From positions 17,167 through 81,166 of the forward strand of contig CAIVDU010000034.1 of assembly GCA_903904815.1 (NCBI GenBank): a stretch of 64,000 nucleotides of DNA, written 5' to 3'. The notes beneath the pieces were generated by a model that was not told the DNA's origin, searched no databases, and saw only the letters and a program-made list of their open reading frames with translations. The DNA is from an uncultured Armatimonadota bacterium (GTDB taxonomy: Bacteria; Armatimonadota; Fimbriimonadia; Fimbriimonadales; Fimbriimonadaceae). Shown here piece by piece: positions 9,078 to 17,182 of the stretch; the stretch's first letter is position 1; each line of letters opens with the position of its first letter. A program made the translations under genes and the position numbers.

Positions 9078-9686
9078 GTGAGATCTACTTGTAGGATTAC
9101 CCTCGTCGCTGGCATGATTGCATTCCACGCCGTCGCATTTGGAGAGAACGTGGCTCGGAACAAACCGGTGACCCTTATCGGTGGATTTGGCGTGCCGATT
9201 GAAGACGTCTATGGGCACGGAGTTTTGGCTCCGGCATCAAGCATTACCGACGGAACGTTTACGGACGAAGGACATTATTGGTCGGACAACACCGTGTGGT
9301 GGGAAGCGACGGACCCATCTGCGATTTCAATCAACATCGACCTGCAAGGTTCGAAGACGATTACTGGATTCCTCGTGCAGGCGGACGATAACGATCAGTA
9401 CGTCCTTTCAGGCGATAGCGGCTACATCTGCACGGTTGACTTTGCCTGGGGTTTCGGTATGACTACCCGACGTATCGTGTTGGGAAGTGCGGTGATCACA
9501 AGCCACCTCAAGTTGGTAGCACTGGCAGTTTCGGCCCCCGGTTCGGATTCATCCTACGCTTGTAGCGAAATCCAGGCATTTGACGGCGCCGTTCCCTATA
9601 ACCCAACCCCGGAGCCGGCCTCCTTCGCGGCGCTGGGAGTAGGAGTATTGGGCTTCCTCGTTCGGACACGAAAGCGAGTCTGTTAG
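9078..9686 (+). CDS. Secreted PEP-CTERM protein with a discoidin-like domain
   Basis: A 202-residue protein with an N-terminal signal peptide (hydrophobic core LVAGMIAFHAVAFG, cleavage near residue 22), a central domain beginning ENVARNKPVTLIGGFG and containing SITDGTF, WWEATD and AISINIDLQGSKTITGFLVQAD, the layout of F5/8-type C (discoidin) galactose-binding domains, and a C-terminal PEP-CTERM sorting tail (TPEPASFAALGVGVLGFL followed by RTRKR). PEP-CTERM proteins are processed by an exosortase and exposed on or released from the surface; no exosortase is in this window. The GTG start has a strong AAGGAG 7 nt upstream, in contrast to many neighbours. An AT-rich upstream segment (8930-9060) probably holds its promoter. 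Confidence 0.85.
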   Translation: MRSTCRITLVAGMIAFHAVAFGENVARNKPVTLIGGFGVPIEDVYGHGVLAPASSITDGTFTDEGHYWSDNTVWWEATDPSAISINIDLQGSKTITGFLVQADDNDQYVLSGDSGYICTVDFAWGFGMTTRRIVLGSAVITSHLKLVALAVSAPGSDSSYACSEIQAFDGAVPYNPTPEPASFAALGVGVLGFLVRTRKRVC

Positions 9687-9712
9687 GACCTCGCCCCACG
9701 GCCGAGCACGTA

Positions 9713-9736
9713 CCCCTGCCGGAACTCGGACAGGGG
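9713..9736. terminator. Hairpin between convergent genes
   Basis: CCCCTG (9713-9718) pairs with CAGGGG (9731-9736) around a 12-nt loop that can pair further internally (CCG/CGG). It is followed by AAAA and precedes the stop of the convergent universal stress protein gene, so a shared terminator is likely. Confidence 0.4.
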
Positions 9737-9767
9737 AAAATCTCCTCCTTTTGCGAGCCAGAAACCA

Positions 9768-10712
9768 TTAGACCGAAAATTTTGCCGCGCCGTGACTCAC
9801 ACCCAAAGCGTGGCTCAACTTGGCTTCTCCGGGGTGCAGGATCAAAACGGAATGGTTCTCAGCAACTGCTTGCTCCAGCGCGTTGCTGCCGAATAGGACT
9901 CGATGAACAAATCCGTGGCCTTTAGCGCCCATGATCACCAGATCGGCGTGCAGGTCCACATACGCCCCTTCGATGACGACCGGAATAGCTCCAGAGGCGC
10001 AGATCGGTCTGGTCACATACCCTGCTCTGGTGAGCCGTTCGGCGGCGGAGCAGGCGTAGGTCCATAGAATGTCTGCCCGCTTTTCGGGTTCGGCGTGCCA
10101 AGCGTCTTCTCCAAGAAGCGCCGTGATTGGCGAGGAACTAGGGTCAGGAGTATCGGCAATGACTAGGTCGATGTGAGAGATGCCGAGAGGGCGCATCTCG
10201 ATCAGTTGGTCGATAGAGCGTTCACAACAATCAGAGGCGTCATAGGCAAAGACGGCCTTGATCGGCCCCTTTACCGATACTTCCCCTTTTGCGATGAGAA
10301 TCGACCTCTTAGAGTGAAGAACAAGACCTCGGCCGACACTTCCATGCATTGCGGCCTTGAGGGGTGACTCCCCTCGGGAACCGATGGCAATGAGGTCAGC
10401 ACCCATGTCCTCGGCTAACGAGGCGAGCTCGGATGCGGGCTCGCCAAACTCGAAGACCATTTCCTCTCCGACAACTCTCCCCCGCAAGGAGTCGGCCGCT
10501 GAGCACATCGCAGCTTTGGCAGCGCCTCTGCGCTCGTCGATCAACTGCTCGATCAGCTCGTCCGCCGTAATCGCGAATCCCGGAGCGGGTACGGCTGGAA
10601 ACGTTGCAAAACTCGCGTAGGTCGCTTCGGCCTCGTGGAACGCCAACCTATGAACCAGATTCGTTGTACTCGTCGAATCATGGGAAGGATCGATACCAAT
10701 GACGACTCGCAT
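9768..10712 (-). CDS. Tandem universal stress protein (two UspA domains)
   Basis: A 314-residue cytoplasmic protein with two UspA folds. Each repeat carries the full ATP-binding pattern G-x2-G-x9-G-S: GSRGESPLKAAMHGS in the first half and GAKGHGFVHRVLFGS in the second. The first repeat begins MRVVIGIDPSHDS, the second near VKGPIKAVFAYDASDCCERS. Proteins of this family bind ATP and act in stress survival, often under low oxygen; the exact role here is unknown. The ATG at 10712 is chosen over the upstream in-frame one because CAGGAGAG lies 5 nt before it. It follows the ferredoxin-oxidoreductase operon on the same strand after about 210 nt, a context that suits redox or anaerobic stress. Confidence 0.9.
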   Translation of the reverse strand: MRVVIGIDPSHDSTSTTNLVHRLAFHEAEATYASFATFPAVPAPGFAITADELIEQLIDERRGAAKAAMCSAADSLRGRVVGEEMVFEFGEPASELASLAEDMGADLIAIGSRGESPLKAAMHGSVGRGLVLHSKRSILIAKGEVSVKGPIKAVFAYDASDCCERSIDQLIEMRPLGISHIDLVIADTPDPSSSPITALLGEDAWHAEPEKRADILWTYACSAAERLTRAGYVTRPICASGAIPVVIEGAYVDLHADLVIMGAKGHGFVHRVLFGSNALEQAVAENHSVLILHPGEAKLSHALGVSHGAAKFSV

Positions 10713-10926
10713 AGTCTCTCCTGTAGCCAACATTGGCGACAATCAAAGATTAGCCCCCAATCCGGTTGGAATCCAGTCGGCGATTTCGCGTCATGAGAAC
10801 GCAGGACACTCGGTGCCCGCTGGGATCCGGCGATGGTACTAGGTGTACTTGCTTCCGGCAGAGGGGTGTCCATTGTCCCAGGCTAAGGAAGGACCACGCA
10901 CAAAGGGTTCCGAAAGGTTTTCCGAC

Positions 10927-11982
10927 CTATCGGAACCTCAACTGGAGCTTTTCAAGTTCGGCGCTACCCGGACAGAGGTTTTCGAATGGCTGGTTGTACA
11001 CCGGCTCTGCAATCGCCTCACTTTGCTCGATCATGTCTGGTGCGTCGGGTGAGATGTACAGCAGTCCCGTTGCGACCTCTCCCAGCCGTTGGCGTTCGCG
11101 TATGAGAGCGTATGCCCGATCGCGATCGGTAGGGTCGTACTCCTCCGCTACTTTCCGAAGCCTCAGAGTGCTTCCGTCGTGAAGAAGGACATTCTTGACT
11201 GAACCCGGCTCGTAATCGGTCGTGATCTCGGAGTGCTCTGGAACGTAATCCGCCTGAACGAGTTCGATCTGGTGCTCTCGCGTGTACGCATACCCCTTGG
11301 TCGATCCTTCGTGATCATTGAACGTGACACAGGGTGAAATGACGTCTATAAACGCCAGGCCTTTATGAGCGAGCCCTGCCTTCAATAGCGGCACGAGTTG
11401 CGCCTTGTCCCCGGAGAAGCTTCTCGCCACAAAGGTCGCGCCTAGGGAGATCGCAAGCAGAGCGCTGTCAATTGCGTTCATGCCGTTGATCTCGCCCTTT
11501 TTGCTCGTCGATCCGTGATCGGCCGACGCGGAGAACTGACCTTTGGTCAATCCATAGACGCCATTGTTTTCGAGGACGTAAAGGAGATTCACGTTTCGCC
11601 GAATCGCGTGACAGAGTTGCCCCAGACCGATTGACAACGAATCGCCGTCTCCGGAAATCCCAATCAGAATCAGGTCGCGATTTGCCGCCCCGGCTCCGGT
11701 AGCGATCGCCGGCATCCTGCCGTGAACGCTATTAAATCCATGCGCCTCGCGCAAGAAGTAGGCCGGTGTTTTCGAGGAGCAACCGATTCCCGAAAGCTTC
11801 GCGACCTTGTAGGGCTCGATATCGAGATCCCAGAACGCTTGGACGATGGCGGCGGTCACTGAGTCGTGTCCACATCCCGCACAAAGCGTGGTTATCGCTC
11901 CCTCGTAGTCGCGGCGGGTCAGGCCGAGGGCATTCTTCCTCAGCGATGGGTGGTGGACTTTTGGCTTTGCAATGTAGCTCAT
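10927..11982 (-). CDS. korB: 2-oxoacid:ferredoxin oxidoreductase, beta subunit
   Basis: A 351-residue thiamine-diphosphate-binding subunit. The CAGCGH motif lies near residue 35, followed by KLSGIGCSSKTPAYFL. The TPP/Mg signature GDGDSLSIG.....(N) with VNLLYVLENNGVYGLTKGQ is near residues 110-145. The enzyme oxidatively decarboxylates a 2-oxoacid (2-oxoglutarate, pyruvate or branched-chain) to the acyl-CoA, with reduction of ferredoxin. The C-terminal 70 residues are a long extension with no additional cofactor motif. The start overlaps the korA stop by 4 nt (ATGA), so translation is coupled. Beta subunits of this type carry no own ferredoxin domain, and the clusters are probably supplied by the flavoprotein subunit encoded first in the operon. 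Confidence 0.93.
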   Translation of the reverse strand: MSYIAKPKVHHPSLRKNALGLTRRDYEGAITTLCAGCGHDSVTAAIVQAFWDLDIEPYKVAKLSGIGCSSKTPAYFLREAHGFNSVHGRMPAIATGAGAANRDLILIGISGDGDSLSIGLGQLCHAIRRNVNLLYVLENNGVYGLTKGQFSASADHGSTSKKGEINGMNAIDSALLAISLGATFVARSFSGDKAQLVPLLKAGLAHKGLAFIDVISPCVTFNDHEGSTKGYAYTREHQIELVQADYVPEHSEITTDYEPGSVKNVLLHDGSTLRLRKVAEEYDPTDRDRAYALIRERQRLGEVATGLLYISPDAPDMIEQSEAIAEPVYNQPFENLCPGSAELEKLQLRFR

Positions 11983-13778
11983 GACGCTCTCCTTGCCGTC
12001 TTTTGAACACCGCTAATCACGTGATGGGCACTCATCGGGAATCCCGCGTAGTACAGGATCGACTCGGTCTTAGACTTGGGCACTCCCGTTTCTAAAGTCA
12101 ACAAGCTCCGAAGCTGTCCGTCACGATTCTGTTCTACGATGTAATTGGTCTCGTGAGACTCGAGGAAATCTCTTACTTCGTCCCCAAACGGGAAACCGCG
12201 CACTCGCATGTAGTCAATCGGAGTTCCGTCTGCCGCCATGAGGTCCAGCGCCTCCTTGCAAGCCGCATGACATCCGCCCACAGTGACAAGTCCGAGTTTT
12301 GCTCCCGCACGTCGATGAACGATGGGGGCTGGAACGGCCAGTGCAGCGCTCTGGATTTTTCTTGCAATGCGGTCGAGGACTTCCTGATACTCGTCTCCGT
12401 CTTCGGTGTACCCCCCAAATTTGTTGTGTCCGGACCCACGGGTGAAGTAAGCTCCCTTGGGATGTACACCTGGCAACGACCGGTAGGGGATGCCGTCTGC
12501 GTCGACGTCGAGGTATCTCGAAAAGCTCTTGAGGTCATCTAACTCTGCCGCACTCAGAACCTTGCCGCGATCCGGCCGGTAGCTGTCGTCCCATGTCAGT
12601 TTCGGAATCATCCAGTCGTTCATTCCGATATCGAGGTCGGTAAGAACCATGACTGGAGACTGGAATCGCTCAGCAAGATCGAATGCCGCCACCGCGAATT
12701 CGAACGCCTCACGGGGGTCTGAAGGATAGAGACAAATATGCTTTGTATCGCCGTGGGAAGCATAGGCGCAAAGCATCAGGTCTCCCTGCTGCGTTCGGGT
12801 CGGCATTCCTGTGGAGGGTCCGGTGCGCTGGACGTCAAAGATCACGGCCGGCACTTCCGCATAGTATGCGAGGCCCAGAAATTCATTCATCAAGGAAATG
12901 CCCGGCCCCGAAGTGGGAGTGAATGCCCTTGCACCTGCCCAAGACGCCCCAATCACCATCCCGATGGCGGCTAATTCGTCTTCGGCTTGGAGGATGACGT
13001 AGCGGTTCTTCTTCGTTTCCGGATCTCGACGATATTTTTGACAGAACCCTTTGAAGCCCTCCATCATCGAGGTGGATGGAGTTATCGGATACCAAGCGCC
13101 GACCGTCGCGCCGGCAAAAACGCATCCTAGAGACGCCGAAGTATTGCCGTCGATCAAGATGCAGTCTTTGGTTGCGTCCATCGTCTCAAGCTGAATCGGC
13201 AGCGGGCACGCGTAGTTATCTTTGACGTAGTTAAAGCCGAGGTCGATCGCACGGTCGTTCGACTCTAAAAGCGATTGCTTCTTGGAATACTTCTCCTTTG
13301 TCAAAGCGCGAATGATGTCAGTGTCCATGCCTAGCAGAGCGGCAAGCGCCCCCGCATAGGCGATATTCTTCATCAAAATTCGCTCCCTCACTCCCCGGAA
13401 GGCGCTGGCGCACATCTCCGCTAATGGCACGCCAATGAAGTTGATGTCGTGCCTTCGCAGTCGCTCGTCAAGCGGCCACGTCGAGTCGTAAACCAACCAA
13501 CCACCGGACCGCACTTCTTGGATATCCTTCTCATAAGTGGCAGAGTTCATGGCCACCATCATGTCGAAGATCGGAGTTCGGGCGGTGTAGCCGTCCTTGT
13601 TCACTCGAATCTCGTACCAAGTGGGCAGGCCTTGAATGTTCGAAGGAAACAGATTCTTTCCGGTGACGGGGATACCCATCCGGAAGATGGTCTGCATGAT
13701 CAGGCTGTTTGCGCTTGCCGAGCCGGTGCCGTTCGGGGTTGCGATCTTGAAGGCAAACTCGTTGACTTGGTTGCTCAT
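11979..13778 (-). CDS. korA: 2-oxoacid:ferredoxin oxidoreductase, fused gamma-alpha subunit
   Basis: A 599-residue protein. Residues about 1-190 are the gamma domain (FKIATPNGTGSASANSLIMQ, MGIPVTGKNLFPSNIQGLPTWYEIR), and residues about 200-590 the alpha domain (NASLGCVFAGATVGAWYPITPST, where YPITPSTSM is the substrate/CoA loop; EDELAAIGMVIGASWAGARAFTPTSGPG). This fused layout is typical of the Kor/2-oxoacid:acceptor oxidoreductase type rather than of five-domain PFOR. The ATG at 13778 has AGGAGG about 8 nt upstream and is favoured over the longer frame that extends into the preceding gene. It overlaps the preceding stop by 4 nt and the next start by 4 nt. Substrate choice cannot be settled from sequence alone. 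Confidence 0.93.
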   Translation of the reverse strand: MSNQVNEFAFKIATPNGTGSASANSLIMQTIFRMGIPVTGKNLFPSNIQGLPTWYEIRVNKDGYTARTPIFDMMVAMNSATYEKDIQEVRSGGWLVYDSTWPLDERLRRHDINFIGVPLAEMCASAFRGVRERILMKNIAYAGALAALLGMDTDIIRALTKEKYSKKQSLLESNDRAIDLGFNYVKDNYACPLPIQLETMDATKDCILIDGNTSASLGCVFAGATVGAWYPITPSTSMMEGFKGFCQKYRRDPETKKNRYVILQAEDELAAIGMVIGASWAGARAFTPTSGPGISLMNEFLGLAYYAEVPAVIFDVQRTGPSTGMPTRTQQGDLMLCAYASHGDTKHICLYPSDPREAFEFAVAAFDLAERFQSPVMVLTDLDIGMNDWMIPKLTWDDSYRPDRGKVLSAAELDDLKSFSRYLDVDADGIPYRSLPGVHPKGAYFTRGSGHNKFGGYTEDGDEYQEVLDRIARKIQSAALAVPAPIVHRRAGAKLGLVTVGGCHAACKEALDLMAADGTPIDYMRVRGFPFGDEVRDFLESHETNYIVEQNRDGQLRSLLTLETGVPKSKTESILYYAGFPMSAHHVISGVQKTARRAS

Positions 13779-15592
13779 GACTTGGCCTCCTGTTTCGCCA
13801 GGGCTTGAGGAGTGGCTTGGGGAACGGGGAACCCGGCGTAAGGAAGATGAAGTTCGAACTTTCGCATGTCCCAGGCGAAGGTGGGACATCGTTCGGCACA
13901 GAGCCCGCAGTGAAGACAGAGATTCTCGTCCTTCACCATGACTCTTCCAGTCTGCTTGAGAGTCCCCGACACAAAGAGGGATTGCTCATGATTGTCAGCG
14001 GGAGCGGTGAGGTGTTCCCGAAGCTCAGGCTCTTCGGCGTCCTGCGTCATCGTCAAGCAGTCCGTTGGACAGATGTCGATGCAAGCATCGCATTCGATGC
14101 ACAGATTGTCAGTGAAGGCAGTCTGAATATCGCAGTTCAAACACCGTTCGACCTCGGCGCGGGTTTGTTCTTCGGTAAATCCCTCTTCAACCTCGATGGT
14201 CATTTTGGAGAAGCGCAATGGCATCTGCACATGGACCATTTTCTGGCGCTTGGCCGAATTGTAGTTATTGCTATAGGCCCACTCGTGGAGGCCCATCTTT
14301 GTTGGGGTAAGCGATTGCCCGGAGAGGGGTCGATCCGTAAGCGGCTGCCCTAAGCAGTATTGGTGGATAGAGATCGCGGCTTGATGTCCATGCTCCACCG
14401 CCCAAATGATATTTGCTGGCCCGAAGGCGGCGTCTCCACCGAAGAACACTCCTGGCCTCGTCGACATGAAGGTTGTTTTGTCGACCACAGGCATCTCCCA
14501 CTTGTCGAACTCAAGGCCAATTTCCCTTTCAATCCAGGGGAACGCATTTTCCTGTCCGATCGCGAGGATAACCGTGTCACACGGGATCACGACGCGACCG
14601 TCAGGGACTTGAACGAGCTTCCCGTCTACTTCGGACGAAAGGAATCGGTCAAATTCCATTCCGATGAGCGTTCCGTTCTCGGTGATAAATCGAACTGGGG
14701 AGTGATTCTCCGCAATCTCCACCAGTTCTTCTTCGGCATCCTCAAGTTCCCACGCAGAGGCCTTGAAGTATTTCCGCGTTTTACGAGCGATTACTTTGAC
14801 GTCGGTGGCACCCAAGCGTTTGGCAGACCGACAACAGTCCATTGCGGTATTTCCCACGCCGATGATCAGAACTCGGTCCCCGACCGTGGTGATGTGGCCA
14901 AAGTGGATCGAGGCCAGCCAGTCGATGCCGATAAAGATGTTGTCCGAATCATGACGGCCAGGAATCTCAAGCTCCTTGCCCTTGGGCGCGCCGGTGCCGA
15001 CAAAGACGGCGTCGAACGCCTCCGAGTCCAGCAGTTGCTTCAGGCTGGCGACAGGCCGGTTGTACTTTACGTTGACGCCCATATCGACGATGTAGCCGAT
15101 CTCTTCGTCTAAGACTTCTTCCGGAAGCCGAAAAGCGGGGATGTTGATTCTCATCAATCCGCCGGGACGTGGTCCAGCCTCAAAGATCGTGACGTCGTAA
15201 CCCAAAGGCATCAGGTCGTTTGCGACGGTGAGTGAAGCGGGGCCAGCGCCAATCAAAGCGACCTTGCGGCCGTTCTTCTGGGCTGGCGCTTGCGGCAGGC
15301 GATCACGAATATCGTTCTTCTGGTCTGCAGCAACCCGCTTTAGCCTACATATGGCCACGGGCTTGCCGTCGATACGAGTCCTGCGACACGCAGGCTCACA
15401 CGGACGATCACACGTTCGTCCGAGAATCCCGGGAAAGACGTTCGACTTCCTATTGACGAGATACGCATCGTCATACCGCCCCTGTGCAATCAACCGGATG
15501 TACTCCGGCACGTTAGTGTGAGCTGGGCAAGCCCACTGGCAGTCCACTACCTTGTGGAAATAGTCGGGACTGCCGACATCTGTCGGCCTCAT
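13775..15592 (-). CDS. GltD-like FAD/NAD(P) oxidoreductase fused to a 2[4Fe-4S] ferredoxin domain
   Basis: About 605 residues. The N-terminus is a Fer4_20-like domain (CQWACPAHTNVPEYIRLIAQG, CDRPCEPACRR). Residues about 105-430 form the two-dinucleotide-domain flavoprotein: KVALIGAGPASLTVANDL is the FAD-binding loop and VLIIGVGNTAMDCCRSAKRLG the NAD(P)-binding loop; FFGGDAAFGP is the second FAD motif. The C-terminal ferredoxin has CIECDACIDICP and CLHCGLCAERCP. It is the first gene of the kor operon and probably passes electrons between NAD(P)H and the KorAB thiamine enzyme. The frame begins with a TTG at 15610, but the ATG at 15592 is favoured because CATAAT lies 7 nt upstream, which would give a leaderless message. 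The 4-nt overlaps with korA show a coupled three-gene operon. Confidence 0.88.
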   Translation of the reverse strand: MRPTDVGSPDYFHKVVDCQWACPAHTNVPEYIRLIAQGRYDDAYLVNRKSNVFPGILGRTCDRPCEPACRRTRIDGKPVAICRLKRVAADQKNDIRDRLPQAPAQKNGRKVALIGAGPASLTVANDLMPLGYDVTIFEAGPRPGGLMRINIPAFRLPEEVLDEEIGYIVDMGVNVKYNRPVASLKQLLDSEAFDAVFVGTGAPKGKELEIPGRHDSDNIFIGIDWLASIHFGHITTVGDRVLIIGVGNTAMDCCRSAKRLGATDVKVIARKTRKYFKASAWELEDAEEELVEIAENHSPVRFITENGTLIGMEFDRFLSSEVDGKLVQVPDGRVVIPCDTVILAIGQENAFPWIEREIGLEFDKWEMPVVDKTTFMSTRPGVFFGGDAAFGPANIIWAVEHGHQAAISIHQYCLGQPLTDRPLSGQSLTPTKMGLHEWAYSNNYNSAKRQKMVHVQMPLRFSKMTIEVEEGFTEEQTRAEVERCLNCDIQTAFTDNLCIECDACIDICPTDCLTMTQDAEEPELREHLTAPADNHEQSLFVSGTLKQTGRVMVKDENLCLHCGLCAERCPTFAWDMRKFELHLPYAGFPVPQATPQALAKQEAKS

Positions 15593-15599
15593 GTCTCGG

Positions 15600-15605
15600 A
15601 TTATG
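15600..15605 (-). promoter_or_regulatory. -10-like hexamer before the kor operon
   Basis: CATAAT on the minus strand, 7 nt before the ATG at 15592, matches the -10 consensus at five of six positions. It supports the shorter start and a leaderless operon message; no clear -35 was found. Confidence 0.4.
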
Positions 15606-15898
15606 CCCAATAGTTAAGTCAGATAAGTTTCAATCGCATGGGCACTGATGGGGTTTCTATCGGGATGATAGCTAGAACCGATGTGGAATATGAATTGTGT
15701 CAGGCGTGCCATGTCCAGTGACAAAATGACTTGCGCCGATGCCTCCAAAACAGCTATGCAAGGTCCCTTTTTGAGAAGCTACCGCTAAGCCCAGATGGGA
15801 AAGTTCACAATGTGCGGCAAACATGCCCGGGACACTCTTGACGAGGAATGAAAGCAGGCGGCCCTGGAATTCGGTCCGACTGCTGTCTGCTGAATGCA

Positions 15899-15918
15899 AA
15901 CTTCCCCATCAGGAAGTT
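15899..15918. repeat. Short inverted repeat upstream of the esterase gene
   Basis: AACTTCC (15899-15905), six-base loop, GGAAGTT (15912-15918). It lies just upstream of the predicted promoter of the CE15-like gene, so it could be an operator or a hairpin. The rest of the gap 15611-15898 shows no gene or other structure. Confidence 0.35.
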
Positions 15919-15923
15919 CAAAT

Positions 15924-15952
15924 TTGACAAGTCAATGGTCCAACAGTAGAGT
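15924..15952 (+). promoter_or_regulatory. Predicted sigma-70-type promoter of the CE15-like gene
   Basis: TTGACA (15924-15929), a 17-nt spacer and TAGAGT (15947-15952). The consensus -35 and correct spacing are visible; the ATG at 15964 follows 11 nt after the -10, so the 5' leader would be only a few bases long. Confidence 0.5.
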
Positions 15953-15963
15953 TGGAGCAATCG

Positions 15964-16974
15964 ATGATTGAGCATAGTTTTCCTCCAATCCCAATGCCGT
16001 GGACAAGTGAGGTTCGCACCAGCGTCTTGGAATGCTTGGAGTCCGTGGAGTACGGGCGATGTGAGCCGGCATTTGACGCATGGGACAGTCAATCAGTCTC
16101 GGTCGGCCCTGGCCTCGAAATGATTCTGCAACCGTTTCCGATGCTGAGGGCACATCCGTCCAGCCCGGGGCCCTGGCCAACGATTGTCGGACTGAACTTC
16201 GACGGAAACCACACTCTAGCTCCCCACGAAAGTATTCCAATCTCGCCTCAACTTTTAAGTGATTCCGTCTTGGCCAGAGGGAGCAGGAGCCAAACCTGGC
16301 CCATCGAGAAAATTAACGAGGCGGGCTGGGCGGTCATCACGGCGTTTGTCGGTGACGTCGAACCCGACGACGTGGGCCGGTCTTCAGGAAATGCGATCGC
16401 AAGGTGGGCGGCCGGCATTCGAGCCATGGCGAGACAACTCGAAAATGACTCTCGATTCGACCGAAACAGAGTCGTCGCCCTCGGTCATTCGCGACTGGGA
16501 AAGGCAGCTCTTCTGGCAACCGGCGCAGATGAGTCGCTTGCCGGGGTCGTGGCGATTCAATCAGGGTGCGGAGGCGCCGCTCCCTCTCGCACCAACGTAG
16601 GCGAAACCGTTCGCGATATCACCAGGACGTTCCCCCACTGGTTTGCCCCTTCGTTCTCGGACTATGCAAACGCGCCCGAGTCTCTTCCATTCGATCAGCA
16701 CTGGTTGCTCGCCCTCTGCGCATCGCGCCCACTCTTGCTTTGCAATGCCTCCGAGGATGATTGGGCCAATCCCTCTGGACAGCATGAGATGCTTCGGTTG
16801 GCCGCTCGTGTACAAGGCGTTGAACTTCCTCTACTACGACTTGGGACCACGGTCGGCAACGAGTTGGCCCACCACTTTCGCCTGGGTAAGCACGAAGTCT
16901 TGGCTGAAGATTGGAACGAAATCTTCCCATGGCTGAAACGGTGGTTTCCCCCAAAATCGGCCGTTCCTGCTTGA
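15964..16974 (+). CDS. CE15-like (glucuronoyl/acetylxylan) esterase
   Basis: A 336-residue alpha/beta-hydrolase. VVALGHSRLGKAAL contains the nucleophile serine in the G-x-S-R-x-G-K form typical of CE15 glucuronoyl esterases, SGCGGAAPSRTNVGETV and FPHWFAPSFSDYA are further hallmarks, NASEDDWANPSG carries an acidic residue after strand 7, and HHFRLGKHEV near the C-terminus supplies the histidine. Such enzymes cleave ester bonds linking glucuronic acid on xylan to lignin. No signal peptide is evident, which is unusual for a wall-active esterase, so it may act on imported fragments or the export route is not visible. The ATG at 15964 is chosen because GGAG lies 9 nt upstream; the in-frame TTG at 15952 is inside the predicted -10. 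Confidence 0.85.
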   Translation: MIEHSFPPIPMPWTSEVRTSVLECLESVEYGRCEPAFDAWDSQSVSVGPGLEMILQPFPMLRAHPSSPGPWPTIVGLNFDGNHTLAPHESIPISPQLLSDSVLARGSRSQTWPIEKINEAGWAVITAFVGDVEPDDVGRSSGNAIARWAAGIRAMARQLENDSRFDRNRVVALGHSRLGKAALLATGADESLAGVVAIQSGCGGAAPSRTNVGETVRDITRTFPHWFAPSFSDYANAPESLPFDQHWLLALCASRPLLLCNASEDDWANPSGQHEMLRLAARVQGVELPLLRLGTTVGNELAHHFRLGKHEVLAEDWNEIFPWLKRWFPPKSAVPA

Positions 16975-17182
16975 TTCGTAGCCCTTTTGGAGGGCATGGC
17001 GCTTCACCCCGTCGCCGAAACGTCAAGAAGAACGGAACTGATCAACCAATGTCATTGAGTTAGTCATGAAAAACAACTTCATGCTCTCATGCCACAAAAG
17101 CGGATATGATGCACCGAACCGGTCGTAACGGAATATTGAGAGTCCAACAATTACGCCCCCTTTTAGCCAGCAGGAAGCGTCC

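Noticed and set aside
14360..15112. 250-codon open frame on the plus strand inside the GltD-like gene
   Set aside because: Antisense to a gene with intact FAD and ferredoxin motifs; no ribosome-binding site and no recognisable domain.
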